A stretch of DNA of 64,000 bases from contig NZ_AP023174.1 in assembly GCF_013426895.1 (NCBI RefSeq), positions 310,001 to 374,000 on the forward strand. Direction: 5' to 3'. A model generated the notes under the pieces. The model did no database searches and was not told where the DNA came from. It saw nothing but the letters and a program-made list of their open reading frames with translations. Position 1 is the stretch's first letter; the number at the start of each line of letters is the position of its first letter. The DNA is from Paraburkholderia largidicola (GTDB lineage Bacteria > Pseudomonadota > Gammaproteobacteria > Burkholderiales > Burkholderiaceae). Below, piece by piece: positions 36,757-46,160 of the stretch. A program made the translations under genes and the position numbers.

Positions 36757-37016
36757 ACAAAGTGATCATGTACAGCACGCAGGTGTGCCCGTATTGCCAG
36801 ATGGCCGAACGTCTACTAAAGTCGCGCGGCGTCGATCACGTCGAAAAGGTGCTGATCGACAAGGATCCGGCGCGCCGTCAGGAAATGATGTCGCGTACGG
36901 GCCGTCGCACGGTGCCGCAGGTGTACATCGGCGACACGCACGTCGGCGGCTACGACGATCTGTCCGCGCTCGATCGCGCGGGCGGTCTGACGCCGTTGCT
37001 GGAAGCCGTCGCCTGA
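36753..37016 (+). CDS. grxC: glutaredoxin 3
   Basis: The 87-residue protein reduces disulfides with glutathione. It has the active site CPYC (residues 12-15), the TVPQVYI cis-Pro strand and the GGYDDL glutathione-binding turn. Translation starts at a GTG that overlaps the rhodanese stop (GTGA). The rhodanese-grxC-secB-gpsA order is the same as in gammaproteobacteria. Confidence 0.94.
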   Translation: MNKVIMYSTQVCPYCQMAERLLKSRGVDHVEKVLIDKDPARRQEMMSRTGRRTVPQVYIGDTHVGGYDDLSALDRAGGLTPLLEAVA

Positions 37017-37195
37017 GGTTGGGCTGAGGTTTTGCCTGCGAGTCGCGCCGGTTGTGCCGGCGGCGGCGCGCGGCAGCGAAAAAACAAGGCCGGGTTTGCA
37101 CCGGCCGGCTGGATGCCGCCTTTCGGGGCGGCCCGCTTTGTAAAGAGATCTGGCGGCGTTCGTCCGCCGCAACGAAATTTAGGGAGTAGAGACTC

Positions 37196-37666
37196 ATGTC
37201 CGACGAGAACAACCAGCCGTTCTTCAATATCCAGCGCATCTACCTGAAGGACATGTCGCTCGAGCAGCCGAATTCGCCGGCTATTTTCCTCGAGCAGGAA
37301 ATGCCGTCGGTCGAAGTCGAAGTCGACGTGAAGGCCGAGCGCCTCGCGGACACGGTGTTCGAGATTCTCGTCACGGGCACCGTGACGGCCAAGGTCAGCG
37401 ACAAGGTCGCGTTCCTGATCGAAGCCAAGCAGGCAGGCATTTTCGACATCCGCAACATCCCGGCTGAGCAGATCGATCCGCTCGTCGGCATTGCGTGCCC
37501 GACCATCCTGTTCCCGTACCTGCGTTCGAACATCGCCGACGCGATCACCCGCGCAGGCTTCCCGCCCATCCACCTCGCCGAAATCAACTTCCAGGCACTG
37601 TACGAGCAACGTCTCGCGCAGATCGCCACGCAGGAAACCGGCGCGGGCAGCGCTGCGCATCACTGA
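37196..37666 (+). CDS. secB: protein-export chaperone SecB
   Basis: The 156-residue tetrameric cytosolic chaperone keeps preproteins unfolded and delivers them to SecA. The signatures are [30 protein letters not shown] and [21 protein letters not shown] ribosome-binding site lies upstream. gpsA follows 21 bases after the stop. Confidence 0.97.
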   Translation: MSDENNQPFFNIQRIYLKDMSLEQPNSPAIFLEQEMPSVEVEVDVKAERLADTVFEILVTGTVTAKVSDKVAFLIEAKQAGIFDIRNIPAEQIDPLVGIACPTILFPYLRSNIADAITRAGFPPIHLAEINFQALYEQRLAQIATQETGAGSAAHH

Positions 37667-37687
37667 CGCGCGCAGGCGGTGCCGGGT

Positions 37688-38686
37688 ATGAAGGTCGCCG
37701 TTCTCGGCGCCGGTGCATGGGGCACCGCACTCGCCGGCCATCTGGCCGCGCGGCACGATACGGTGCTCTGGGCGCGCGACGCCGCGCTCATCGCCGAACT
37801 CTCCACTTCGCATGAAAACGCCCGCTATCTGGCGGGCGTTGCGTTGCCGTCCGCGCTGCGCTTCGAAGCGAATCTCGATCTCGCGCTAGATCACGCACTC
37901 GCCGACGACGCGTTGTGCGTGGTCGCGACACCCGTCGCGGGCTTGCGCGCGATGCTGCGCACCATGCGCGACATGGGCAAGGTGCCGGCGCACATCGTGT
38001 GGCTCTGCAAGGGTTTCGAGGCGGACACGCAACTGCTGCCGAATCAGGTCGTTACGCAGGAGTTGAGTGGACACGCGAGCAACGGCACGCTGTCGGGGCC
38101 GAGCTTCGCACGAGAAGTGGGGCAGGGGCTGCCCGTCGCGCTGACGGTGGCGAGCGCATCGGCCGCATGCCGTGAGCGGACTGTCGCCGCGTTCCATCAC
38201 GGCGCAATGCGCATCTATAGCGGCGACGACGTAGTCGGTGTCGAAGTGGGCGGCGCGGTGAAGAACGTGCTGGCCATTGCTACGGGTATCGCCGATGGCC
38301 TCGGTCTCGGGCTGAACGCACGCGCGGCGCTGATCACACGCGGTCTTGCCGAAATGTCGCGCCTCGGCGCGGCGCTGGGCGGCCGGGCGGAAACGTTCAC
38401 GGGCCTCACGGGTCTGGGCGATCTGATTCTGACCGCAACGGGTGATCTGTCGCGCAACCGCACGGTCGGCATGCAGCTCGCCAGCGGCCGCTCGCTCGAC
38501 GATATTCTCAACGCGCTCGGGCATGTCGCCGAGGGCGTGCGCTGCGCGCGCGGCGTGCTGGCGATCGCGCAGTCGCGCGGGATCGAAATGCCGATCACCG
38601 AGGCCGTTTGCGACGTGCTGTTCAACAACGTCGCGCCACGGGATGCCGTCAGCGCGCTCCTGCGCCGGGACGCGAAGGCCGAATAA
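37688..38686 (+). CDS. gpsA: glycerol-3-phosphate dehydrogenase [NAD(P)+]
   Basis: The 332-residue cytosolic enzyme makes sn-glycerol 3-phosphate for phospholipid synthesis. It has the Rossmann motif [16 protein letters not shown], the [13 protein letters not shown] substrate loop and catalytic Lys in [14 protein letters not shown]. The ATG at 37688 is preferred; an in-frame GTG at 37679 would add three residues. Confidence 0.96.
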   Translation: MKVAVLGAGAWGTALAGHLAARHDTVLWARDAALIAELSTSHENARYLAGVALPSALRFEANLDLALDHALADDALCVVATPVAGLRAMLRTMRDMGKVPAHIVWLCKGFEADTQLLPNQVVTQELSGHASNGTLSGPSFAREVGQGLPVALTVASASAACRERTVAAFHHGAMRIYSGDDVVGVEVGGAVKNVLAIATGIADGLGLGLNARAALITRGLAEMSRLGAALGGRAETFTGLTGLGDLILTATGDLSRNRTVGMQLASGRSLDDILNALGHVAEGVRCARGVLAIAQSRGIEMPITEAVCDVLFNNVAPRDAVSALLRRDAKAE

Positions 38687-38834
38687 AAGCCGTTGTCCGA
38701 AGCGGGCCTCGCGGCCCGCAGCCCATTGCAGCAAATTGCCTGAAGGTCTTTTACACAGCCGGTAATGGCCAACGCCGAACGGCTCGTTTCATTTGCTGTC
38801 CACCTCCTATCGCATCGAATCTGGAGGTTTTCCC

Positions 38835-39386
38835 ATGCTCACCATTGGCCATTGCTCATTCGAGGCGCGCGTCGTCGACATCACGACGCTCGACGTCGAC
38901 GCAATCGTCAACGCGGCGAACACATCATTGCTGGGCGGCGGCGGCGTGGACGGCGCGATTCATCGCGCGGCGGGACCGGCCCTGCTGCGCGAATGCGAAA
39001 CGCTGGGCGGTTGCGTGACGGGCGACGCGAAGATCACGGGCGGCCACCGGCTGAAGGCGCGTCACGTGATTCATGCCGTCGGTCCCGTATGGCACGGCGG
39101 CGAGCGGGGCGAGGCGAAATTGCTGGCTGCGTGCTACCGACGCTCGCTGGAACTGGCGCGCGACGCCAACGCGAAAACCATCGCGTTTCCGGCGATCAGC
39201 TGCGGCGTGTACCGTTTCCCGGCCGACGACGCGGTGCGTATCGCCATTCAAACGGTCATCGACACGCTGCCGCAAACGCCTTCCATCGAGCAAGTGATCT
39301 TTGCCTGCTTCGACGAAGCGATGCACGCGCGCTACAAGGCCGAACTCGAACGATGCCTTCAGGCGCCGCCTTCGAAGCCCGCCTGA
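38835..39386 (+). CDS. macrodomain O-acetyl-ADP-ribose deacetylase
   Basis: The 183-residue protein is a MacroD-type macrodomain. It has the [19 protein letters not shown] loop that binds ADP-ribose and catalyses deacetylation, [11 protein letters not shown], and [12 protein letters not shown]. It likely removes ADP-ribose marks or hydrolyses O-acetyl-ADP-ribose. The start at 38835 follows a CTGGAGG ribosome-binding site. Its 3' end overlaps trmL on the other strand by 28 bases. Confidence 0.92.
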   Translation: MLTIGHCSFEARVVDITTLDVDAIVNAANTSLLGGGGVDGAIHRAAGPALLRECETLGGCVTGDAKITGGHRLKARHVIHAVGPVWHGGERGEAKLLAACYRRSLELARDANAKTIAFPAISCGVYRFPADDAVRIAIQTVIDTLPQTPSIEQVIFACFDEAMHARYKAELERCLQAPPSKPA

Positions 39387-39829
39387 CGCCACGCCTCGAA
39401 CACGACCACGGCGACCGTGTTCGACAGGTTCAGGCTGCGATTGTCCGGGCGCATCGGCAAGCGCACGCGCTGTTCGGGCGGGAAGCGGCTCAACACGGCG
39501 TCCGGCAGGCCGCGCGTTTCCGCGCCGAACACGAACCAGTCGCCGGGCAGAAACGCGTGCGAGTGAAACGGGCTGGAGCCGCGCGTCGTGAACGCGAACA
39601 TGCGTGAGAAGTCGGGCGCTTCGCTGTCGATCAGCGCGTCCCAATTGGGATGCACGCGCATCTGCGCGTACTCGTGATAGTCGAGGCCGGCGCGGCGCAT
39701 TCTGGCGTCGTCGAGCGGAAAGCCGAGCGGCTCGATCAGATGCAGGCGCGCGCCCGTGTTCGCGCACAGGCGGATCACGTTGCCGGTGTTCGGCGGAATT
39801 TCAGGTTCGACGAGAACGACGTTGAACAT
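39359..39829 (-). CDS. trmL: tRNA (cytidine(34)-2'-O)-methyltransferase
   Basis: The 156-residue SPOUT-class enzyme 2'-O-methylates the wobble base of tRNA-Leu. It starts [20 protein letters not shown] and has [11 protein letters not shown] and [14 protein letters not shown], the knot motifs that bind SAM. It is convergent and overlapping with the macrodomain gene and lies downstream of the ComF gene (18 bases apart), probably in one transcript with it. Confidence 0.95.
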   Translation of the reverse strand: MFNVVLVEPEIPPNTGNVIRLCANTGARLHLIEPLGFPLDDARMRRAGLDYHEYAQMRVHPNWDALIDSEAPDFSRMFAFTTRGSSPFHSHAFLPGDWFVFGAETRGLPDAVLSRFPPEQRVRLPMRPDNRSLNLSNTVAVVVFEAWRQAGFEGGA

Positions 39830-39847
39830 ATCAAGGTGAGTCGGAAA

Positions 39848-40717
39848 CTAGTTTTTCGGCGTGCGAAGCGCGACGAGATTCGTCACGCGCCGCGCGCCGG
39901 CTGCCTTCAGCGTGCGAGCCAGCGCATCGAGTGTCGCGCCCGTCGTCATCACATCGTCGACGACGGCGACATGCAAGCCCTGCACCGGCCTCGCGACTTC
40001 GAACGCGCGGCCGACATTCTGCGTGCGCGCATCGAGATCGAGCTTCGATTGCGGTGCCGTGTCGATCACGCGCCGCACGAGCGTCGCGTCGCCGCGAATG
40101 CCGAGCGCTTTCGCGCAGGGCCGCGCAATCTCCCAGGCCTGGTTGTAGCCGCGCTCGACCTGCCGCCGTGCCGATAGCGGTACGGGCGCAACGACGTCCG
40201 GCCGATCGCATTCGTCGAGCGCATCTATCGCCGACCACGCAAGCCGCCGCGCGAACTCGTGCGCGAGCGCAAGCCGCGCGCGGAACTTGAGGCCGACGGC
40301 GAGCGCGTCCAGCGGCGTGCGATAGTCGGCAAGCGCCACGGTCGCATCGAACGCGGGCGGCGCCGCGAGACAGTCGCCGCAGCGGTAATGCATGACGCTT
40401 GCCCGCCGGAAGCCGCTCAACGGCATCGCGCAGACGGTGCAGCGCAGCCGCGCTTCGTTCCACCACGCTTCGTCGCAAAAGCCGCACAGCGTTCCGTGCG
40501 ACATATTGCCGCACAACGCGCACGGGTTCGGCAGCGCGCGCCGCGCGAGCGCCGGAAATTTCGAGATGGATCGATGCGCGACCCCGATGAACCGTTCGCG
40601 AAGCCGTCGCCGGGAAAGTGTGGCGCGAGACCACCGAAAAGCCCAATTCGGCATATCGACACGCCTCCGAAGGCCGCTGACGCTGAAGGGACGGAATCGA
40701 GCGAGTATACTTCGCAC
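39848..40717 (-). CDS. ComF-family phosphoribosyltransferase-like protein
   Basis: The 289-residue protein has an N-terminal double zinc-binding region (CALC, CGFC, CTVC, CGDC pairs) and a C-terminal PRTase fold with the PRPP loop VAVVDDVMTTGATL. ComF/GntX proteins are linked to DNA uptake or utilisation, though the mechanism is unclear. Start choice is uncertain: 40717 gives a basic N-terminus and an internal Met at 40654 gives 268 residues. It is divergent from the bioC-like gene by 26 bases. Confidence 0.87.
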   Translation of the reverse strand: MRSILARFRPFSVSGLRRRVDMPNWAFRWSRATLSRRRLRERFIGVAHRSISKFPALARRALPNPCALCGNMSHGTLCGFCDEAWWNEARLRCTVCAMPLSGFRRASVMHYRCGDCLAAPPAFDATVALADYRTPLDALAVGLKFRARLALAHEFARRLAWSAIDALDECDRPDVVAPVPLSARRQVERGYNQAWEIARPCAKALGIRGDATLVRRVIDTAPQSKLDLDARTQNVGRAFEVARPVQGLHVAVVDDVMTTGATLDALARTLKAAGARRVTNLVALRTPKN

Positions 40718-40743
40718 TCTTCGTCCGCACGACTCGAATAACC

Positions 40744-41703
40744 GTGTCTCCCACCGAAACTGGCCGTCCGGCCTATGATTCGCGCCGTCTCCGGAAGATT
40801 TTCGACCGCCGGGCCGCGTCGTTCAATGACGTCGCGTTCCTGCCGCGCGAGATCGCACAACGCATGCGCGAACGGCTCGACTACATCAAGGTCAATCCGG
40901 CGCAGGTGCTCGACGCCGGCTGTGGCGCGGGCGACGACCTCCCCGCGTTGCGCGAGCGTTTCCCCGAGGCGCCCGTGTTCGGCACCGATCTGTCGCGCGC
41001 GATGCTCGCGCGGGCGGTCCAGCATGACGCCACCGACACCAGCTGGCGTCGTTTCCTGCCCGCATCCCTCGGTAAGGCGCTCGGCTCGCGCGGTCCGCGC
41101 TTCGCGCAGGCGGATTTTTCCGCGTTGCCCTTTACATCGGGTGCATTCGAGTTCATCTGGTCGAATCTCGCGCTGCACTGGCACTCGCGGCCCGACCTCG
41201 TTTTCCCCGAATGGCAGCGCGTGCTGAAGGTCAACGGCCTGCTGATGTTCAGCACGCTCGGGCCTGACACGCTGAAAGAACTGCGCGGCGCGTATGCCGA
41301 AATCGAAGCCGCGCACGGCGTCAATACGCACAAACATGTAATCGACTTCGTAGACATGCACGATCTGGGCGATATGCTTGTCGAAAGTGGCTTCGAAATT
41401 CCCGTGATGGACCAGGAGACCTTGACCATCACGTACAAGTCGCCGGAGTCGCTGCTCGCCGACGTGCGTCGCTGGGGCGCCTATCCGTTCCGGCGCGAGG
41501 CGTCGCCGGGCGGCGCGTCGCGGCGCATGCAAAAAGCGCTGCTTGCCGCGCTGGAGGCGCGCCGGCGCGCCGATGGCACGATCCCTCTGACCTTCGAGGT
41601 GATCTACGGACATGCATGGAAGGCGGTGCCGAGAATGACCCCCGAAGGGCACGGAATCGTGCGAATAGAAGACATAGGAAGAGGGCGGCAGGGCAATCGT
41701 TGA
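40744..41703 (+). CDS. bioC: SAM-dependent methyltransferase, BioC-like
   Basis: The 319-residue class I methyltransferase has motif I VLDAGCGAGDDLPAL, then WSNLALHWHSRPD and FSTLGPDTLKELR, which match the BioC family. BioC methylates malonyl-ACP to start the biotin pimelate chain. It is somewhat longer than E. coli BioC, and no other bio gene is nearby, so a different substrate is possible. The start is a GTG at 40744. Confidence 0.82.
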   Translation: MSPTETGRPAYDSRRLRKIFDRRAASFNDVAFLPREIAQRMRERLDYIKVNPAQVLDAGCGAGDDLPALRERFPEAPVFGTDLSRAMLARAVQHDATDTSWRRFLPASLGKALGSRGPRFAQADFSALPFTSGAFEFIWSNLALHWHSRPDLVFPEWQRVLKVNGLLMFSTLGPDTLKELRGAYAEIEAAHGVNTHKHVIDFVDMHDLGDMLVESGFEIPVMDQETLTITYKSPESLLADVRRWGAYPFRREASPGGASRRMQKALLAALEARRRADGTIPLTFEVIYGHAWKAVPRMTPEGHGIVRIEDIGRGRQGNR

Positions 41704-41809
41704 AGCGGTAAAGAGGGCATCCGTTATGCTCGAAATTAGCGGCTCGAAAAGTGCGTCAAAACGGCGCAGAGGCTTATGTGGCTTGGCTTTTCGGCCGATA
41801 GAGCGTTGC

Positions 41810-41838
41810 TTGTGGATGCCATAGATCGGCCCTATAAT
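41810..41838 (+). promoter_or_regulatory. predicted sigma70 promoter of the cox operon
   Basis: TTGTGG (41810-41815) and a perfect TATAAT (41833-41838) are 17 bases apart. They lie 136 bases upstream of the DUF2244 gene that opens the cytochrome oxidase cluster. The expected start is near 41845. Confidence 0.55.
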
Positions 41839-41973
41839 GCGTCAGTTTGTCGCTTAAAGCTCACACAATAGGAGCGACAGGCCCGAGGCCTTCGCGGTTC
41901 GGGTGGCGGTAGTTGCGCTGGGCGTGAATGGCATTGGCGGTATGCGGTGACTGGCGGTTCGCGGGAGGCAGCG

Positions 41974-42453
41974 ATGAATGCAACCGATCTGCTGGCTGAG
42001 TCAGAGCCCGTCCTCAAGGACTGGATGATGAAGCGCAACTGTTCGGCTTCGCCGCGGCAATTCGTGTTCTTCTATGTCTCGCTCGCGGCATTCTCGCTCT
42101 TGATAGCATTCCTGCTGGTCCTGTGCGGTGCATGGCTGGTGTTGCCGTTCACGGGTATCGAGCTGCTCGCTGTCGGTGTCGCATTTGCCATCTATGCACG
42201 CCATGCTGTCGATTACGAGCGCATCCGGCTGTTTCCAAACCGGCTCGTGATCGAACAGGTCAGCGCCGAGCATCTCACGCAGTTCGAATTCAACCCGTGC
42301 TGGGTGCGGGTAGAACCAGGAGCGACGCCACGCGACCGGATCAGGCTGGTTTCGCGCGGCGAGACGGTCGCGGTCGGGCAGCACCTTGCGCAATATCGGC
42401 GCGCACAATTCGCCGACGAACTGCGCCTGTGGCTCAGGCAGTGTCAGGCGTAA
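41974..42453 (+). CDS. DUF2244 membrane protein
   Basis: The 159-residue protein has two adjacent transmembrane helices (about residues 33-80) and a cytosolic C-terminal domain, the DUF2244 pattern. The function is unknown, but the gene commonly precedes coxB, as here, which suggests a role in oxidase assembly or regulation. The start at 41974 has a GGGAGG ribosome-binding site. Confidence 0.88.
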   Translation: MNATDLLAESEPVLKDWMMKRNCSASPRQFVFFYVSLAAFSLLIAFLLVLCGAWLVLPFTGIELLAVGVAFAIYARHAVDYERIRLFPNRLVIEQVSAEHLTQFEFNPCWVRVEPGATPRDRIRLVSRGETVAVGQHLAQYRRAQFADELRLWLRQCQA

Positions 42454-42548
42454 AAAGTTGCGTATTGAATCGCGCGCCGTTCCAGAAGACGAGAGGCAGC
42501 CTTCCAGCGGGGTCGAGGGTTTGAATGGAAAATTTGGGTAAGGAAGCT

Positions 42549-44198
42549 ATGAAAACAATCAAGCGAGCCCTCGTGGGCGTGCTGGCGTGTAGCGGGCTGT
42601 TGTTCGCTGGCGCTGCCCATGCAATCGGCGACAGTCCGGGCGGTCCCCGCGTCAACGAGATCAATCTCCAGCCGCCCGTGACGAGGATTGCCGAAGAGCT
42701 CTACAGCCTCCACACATTCATGCTGATCCTCTGCACGGTGATCTTCATCGGCGTGTTTGGCGTGATGTTCTATTCGATGTTTGCGCACCGCAAGTCGAAG
42801 GGCTACAAGGCCGCGCATTTCCACGAAAGCACCACCGTCGAAATCATCTGGACGATCGTCCCGTTCATCATCGTCGTGTTGATGGCGCTGCCCGCCACCA
42901 AGACGGTCGTCGCGATGAAGGACACCACGAACGCCGATCTCACCGTCAAGGTCACCGGCTATCAGTGGAAGTGGGCTTACGACTATGTGAAGGGTCCGGG
43001 CGAAGGCATCAGCTTCCTGTCCACGCTGACCACGCCGCGTAGCGAAGTCGACGGCCGCACGCCGAAGACGGATACCTATCTGCAGGAAGTCGACAATCCG
43101 CTCGTCGTTCCCGTCAACAAGAAGATTCGCATCATCACCACCGCCAACGACGTCGTGCACTCGTGGTACGTGCCCGCGTTCGGCGTGAAGCAGGATGCGA
43201 TTCCCGGCTTCGTGCGCGACACGTGGTTCAAGGCGGAGAAGACCGGCACGTATCGCGGCTTCTGTACCGAGCTGTGCGGCAAGGAACACGCGTTCATGCC
43301 CGTCGTCGTGACCGTGCTGTCGGACGACGACTACGCGAAGTGGGTCGACGACCAGAAGAAGAAAATGGCCGCTGGCCTGGATGATCCCAACAAGAACTAC
43401 ACGCTCGCCGAACTGACGGAGCGCGGCGGCAAGGTATACGCGGCGAACTGCGCCGTCTGTCACCAGCCGACGGGCAAGGGCGCAGGCGCGTTCCCGGCGC
43501 TCGACGGCAGCAAGGTCGCAAACGGCCCGCTCGCCGAGCATGTGAGCATCGTCCTGAAGGGCAAGAACGCGATGCCTGCATGGGCGCCGACGTTGAACGA
43601 CGTCGAGATCGCATCCGTGATCACGTTCGAGCGCAACTCGTGGGGCAACCACACGGGCGACATTCTGCAACCGAAGCAGGTTGCCGATGCACGCAACGGC
43701 CGACTGCCGGCGGGTGGCGATCACCTCGCAGGCGCAGCGGCGGCGGCCGCCTCGGACGCAGCTGCGGCGAGCGGCGCGGAAGGCGCGAGCGGCGCGGCTG
43801 CAGCAAGCGGCGAAGCGGGCGCATCGGCTCCCGCAGCGGCCTCGGGCGCATCGGATAACGCGGCAGCATCGGCGCCGCAAGCGTCGCTGCCAGCCAGCGT
43901 CTACTTCGAAACGAACAAGAGCACGCTGCCCGCCGACGCGAAAGCCGCCATCGACGCAGCCGCCGCCTACGCGAAGGCGCACCCGGACGCAAAGTTCACG
44001 CTGTCGGGCTACACCGACGCAACGGGTTCCGCCGACAAGAACGCGAAGCTCGCGAAGGCACGCGCCGAAGCCGTGCGCGACGCGCTGAAGGCGGCAGGCA
44101 TCGCCGAAGACCACATTATTTTGAAGAAGCCGGAGACGATCACGGGCGGTGCGGACGCGAAGGAAGCACGCCGTGTCGAGATCAGCCCAGCGGCCTGA
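42549..44198 (+). CDS. coxB: cytochrome c oxidase subunit II fused to cytochrome c and OmpA-like domains
   Basis: The 549-residue subunit II of the aa3 oxidase has a signal peptide (1-25, ending AHA) and two transmembrane helices. The CuA domain follows with Cys239, Cys243 and His247 (CTELCGKEH). A cytochrome c domain has haem site CAVCH (301-305). An Ala/Ser/Gly-rich linker (about 395-447) leads to an OmpA-like peptidoglycan-binding domain (about 448-549) with TLSGYTDATGSADKNAKL. I chose the ATG at 42549 because AAGGAAG lies upstream; the ATG at 42525 adds 8 residues. Confidence 0.94.
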   Translation: MKTIKRALVGVLACSGLLFAGAAHAIGDSPGGPRVNEINLQPPVTRIAEELYSLHTFMLILCTVIFIGVFGVMFYSMFAHRKSKGYKAAHFHESTTVEIIWTIVPFIIVVLMALPATKTVVAMKDTTNADLTVKVTGYQWKWAYDYVKGPGEGISFLSTLTTPRSEVDGRTPKTDTYLQEVDNPLVVPVNKKIRIITTANDVVHSWYVPAFGVKQDAIPGFVRDTWFKAEKTGTYRGFCTELCGKEHAFMPVVVTVLSDDDYAKWVDDQKKKMAAGLDDPNKNYTLAELTERGGKVYAANCAVCHQPTGKGAGAFPALDGSKVANGPLAEHVSIVLKGKNAMPAWAPTLNDVEIASVITFERNSWGNHTGDILQPKQVADARNGRLPAGGDHLAGAAAAAASDAAAASGAEGASGAAAASGEAGASAPAAASGASDNAAASAPQASLPASVYFETNKSTLPADAKAAIDAAAAYAKAHPDAKFTLSGYTDATGSADKNAKLAKARAEAVRDALKAAGIAEDHIILKKPETITGGADAKEARRVEISPAA

Positions 44199-44245
44199 CG
44201 TGTCACAGTCAGAGAAAAGCAGCATTCGAGATTTAGGAGATTGTC

Positions 44246-45859
44246 ATGTCTAGCATCGGACACGATGTAGCCGCGGGACACGAGCACGTTCACGGCGATC
44301 ATGCCCACGAGACGCCGCATGGCTGGCGCCGTTGGCTGTACGCCACCAACCACAAGGACATCGGTACGCTGTACCTGCTGTTCTCGTTCATCATGTTTCT
44401 GTCCGGGGGCGTGATGGCGCTGGGCATCCGCGCCGAGTTGTTCGAGCCGGGCCTGCAGATCATGCGACCCGAGTTCTTCAACCAGCTGACCACCATGCAC
44501 GGCCTCATCATGGTGTTCGGCGCGATCATGCCGGCGTTCGTCGGTTTCGCGAACTGGATGATTCCGCTGCAGATCGGCGCATCGGACATGGCCTTCGCGC
44601 GGATGAACAACTTCAGCTTCTGGCTGCTGCCCGTTGCTGCCGTGCTGCTGGTCGGTTCGTTCTTCGTGCCGGGCGGCGCAACGGCTGCCGGCTGGACGCT
44701 GTACGCGCCGCTGTCCACGCAGATGGGCCCGGGCATGGACTTCGCCATTTTCGCGGTCCACATCATGGGCGCGTCGTCGATCATGGGCGGCATCAACATC
44801 GTCGTGACGATCCTGAACATGCGCGCACCCGGCCTCACGCTGATGAAGATGCCGATGTTCGTCTGGACGTGGCTGATCACCGCTTACCTGCTGATCGCCG
44901 TGATGCCGGTGCTGGCAGGCGCGATCACGATGGTGCTGTTCGACCGCCACTTCGGCACGTCGTTCTTCAACGCGGCAGGCGGCGGCGACCCGGTGATGTA
45001 TCAGCACATCTTCTGGTTCTTCGGCCACCCCGAGGTCTACATCATGATCTTGCCGGCGTTCGGGATCGTGTCGCAGGTGATCCCGGCGTTCGCGCGCAAG
45101 CCGCTGTTCGGCTATAGCTCGATGGTGTACGCAACGGCGTCGATCGCAATCCTGTCGTTCATGGTCTGGGCGCACCACATGTTCGCCACGGGCATGCCCG
45201 TCACGGGCCAGCTGTTCTTCATGTACGCGACGATGCTGATCGCCGTGCCGACGGGTGTGAAGGTGTTCAACTGGGTCGCGACGATGTGGCGCGGTTCGCT
45301 GACCTTCGAAACGCCGATGCTGTTCGCGGTGGGCTTCCTGTTCGTGTTCACGTTCGGCGGTCTGACGGGCCTGATGCTCGCCATGGCGCCGCTCGACATC
45401 CAGTATCACGGCACTTACTTCGTGGTCGCGCACTTCCACTACGTGCTGGTGGCGGGTTCGCTATTCGGCCTCTTCTCCGGCTGGTATTACTGGTCGCCGA
45501 AGTGGACGGGCTGGATGTACAACGAGACGCGCGGCAAGATCCACTTCTGGTCGTCGCTGATCTTCTTCAACCTCGCGTTCCTGCCGATGCACTTCGTCGG
45601 TCTCGCCGGCATGCCGCGTCGTTATGCCGATTACCCGGCGCAATTCACCGACTGGAACCAGGTCATCACGATCGGCGCATTCGGCTTCGGTCTCGCGCAG
45701 GTGTACTTCCTGTTCGCGGTCGCGCTGCCGGCTTATCGCGGCGGCGGCGAACTCGAGCAGGCGGGCGACAAGCCGTGGGATGGCGCAACGGGCCTCGAAT
45801 GGACCGTGCCGAGCCCGGCTCCGTTCCACACGTTCGAAAATCCCCCGACGGTCGAATAA
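44246..45859 (+). CDS. coxA: cytochrome c oxidase subunit I
   Basis: The 537-residue core subunit has 12 transmembrane helices and binds haem a, haem a3 and CuB. It has MHGLIMVFGAIMP (haem a ligand), WFFGHPEVYI (CuB His and cross-linked Tyr), WAHHMFATGMP, and HFHYVLVAG. It reduces O2 and pumps protons in the inner membrane. It lies 47 bases after coxB. Confidence 0.98.
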   Translation: MSSIGHDVAAGHEHVHGDHAHETPHGWRRWLYATNHKDIGTLYLLFSFIMFLSGGVMALGIRAELFEPGLQIMRPEFFNQLTTMHGLIMVFGAIMPAFVGFANWMIPLQIGASDMAFARMNNFSFWLLPVAAVLLVGSFFVPGGATAAGWTLYAPLSTQMGPGMDFAIFAVHIMGASSIMGGINIVVTILNMRAPGLTLMKMPMFVWTWLITAYLLIAVMPVLAGAITMVLFDRHFGTSFFNAAGGGDPVMYQHIFWFFGHPEVYIMILPAFGIVSQVIPAFARKPLFGYSSMVYATASIAILSFMVWAHHMFATGMPVTGQLFFMYATMLIAVPTGVKVFNWVATMWRGSLTFETPMLFAVGFLFVFTFGGLTGLMLAMAPLDIQYHGTYFVVAHFHYVLVAGSLFGLFSGWYYWSPKWTGWMYNETRGKIHFWSSLIFFNLAFLPMHFVGLAGMPRRYADYPAQFTDWNQVITIGAFGFGLAQVYFLFAVALPAYRGGGELEQAGDKPWDGATGLEWTVPSPAPFHTFENPPTVE

Positions 45860-45964
45860 GCCGTCTTCGCGGTCCGCTCCGGCTGAACAGTGCCGGGGCG
45901 GACCGAAGCGGGACCGAAGCGGGACCGAATCATCACGCAGCACGCAGCATCAAGAAACTTCAGC

Positions 45965-46102
45965 ATGACCCGGAATCCACAAAAAAGCCGTACGCCTGAA
46001 GAAATTCGTGCAGGAAACCTGCGACTCGGTCTGATTCTCCTTGCCGTCGTCGCCGTCTTTTTTCTGGGTGCCGTCGTCAAGCAGGTCTGGTTCGCTTCGT
46101 GA
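45965..46102 (+). CDS. cytochrome oxidase small assembly protein
   Basis: The 45-residue single-pass protein has a short polar N-terminus (TRNPQKSRTPEEIRAGNLR) and one helix (LGLILLAVVAVFFLGAVVK). It is found between coxA and ctaG in many betaproteobacteria and is annotated there as a small oxidase assembly protein. The start at 45965 gives the conserved length. Confidence 0.8.
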   Translation: MTRNPQKSRTPEEIRAGNLRLGLILLAVVAVFFLGAVVKQVWFAS

Positions 46103-46160
46103 CCTGATCTGCCGTGGCGGGTTGGACTCGCCTGTGCATGTGATCTGTTGAGGAAGTTCG

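Noticed and set aside
37037..37180. GC-rich hairpins between grxC and secB as a terminator or riboswitch
   Set aside because: Stems such as GCCGCC/GGCGGC are present but there is no T-run and no recognisable riboswitch core; high GC makes such stems common.
42444..44225. 593-codon minus-strand frame opposite coxB, and similar frames opposite coxA and the PTS fusion
   Set aside because: They mirror conserved genes on the other strand and lack start signals or recognisable domains.
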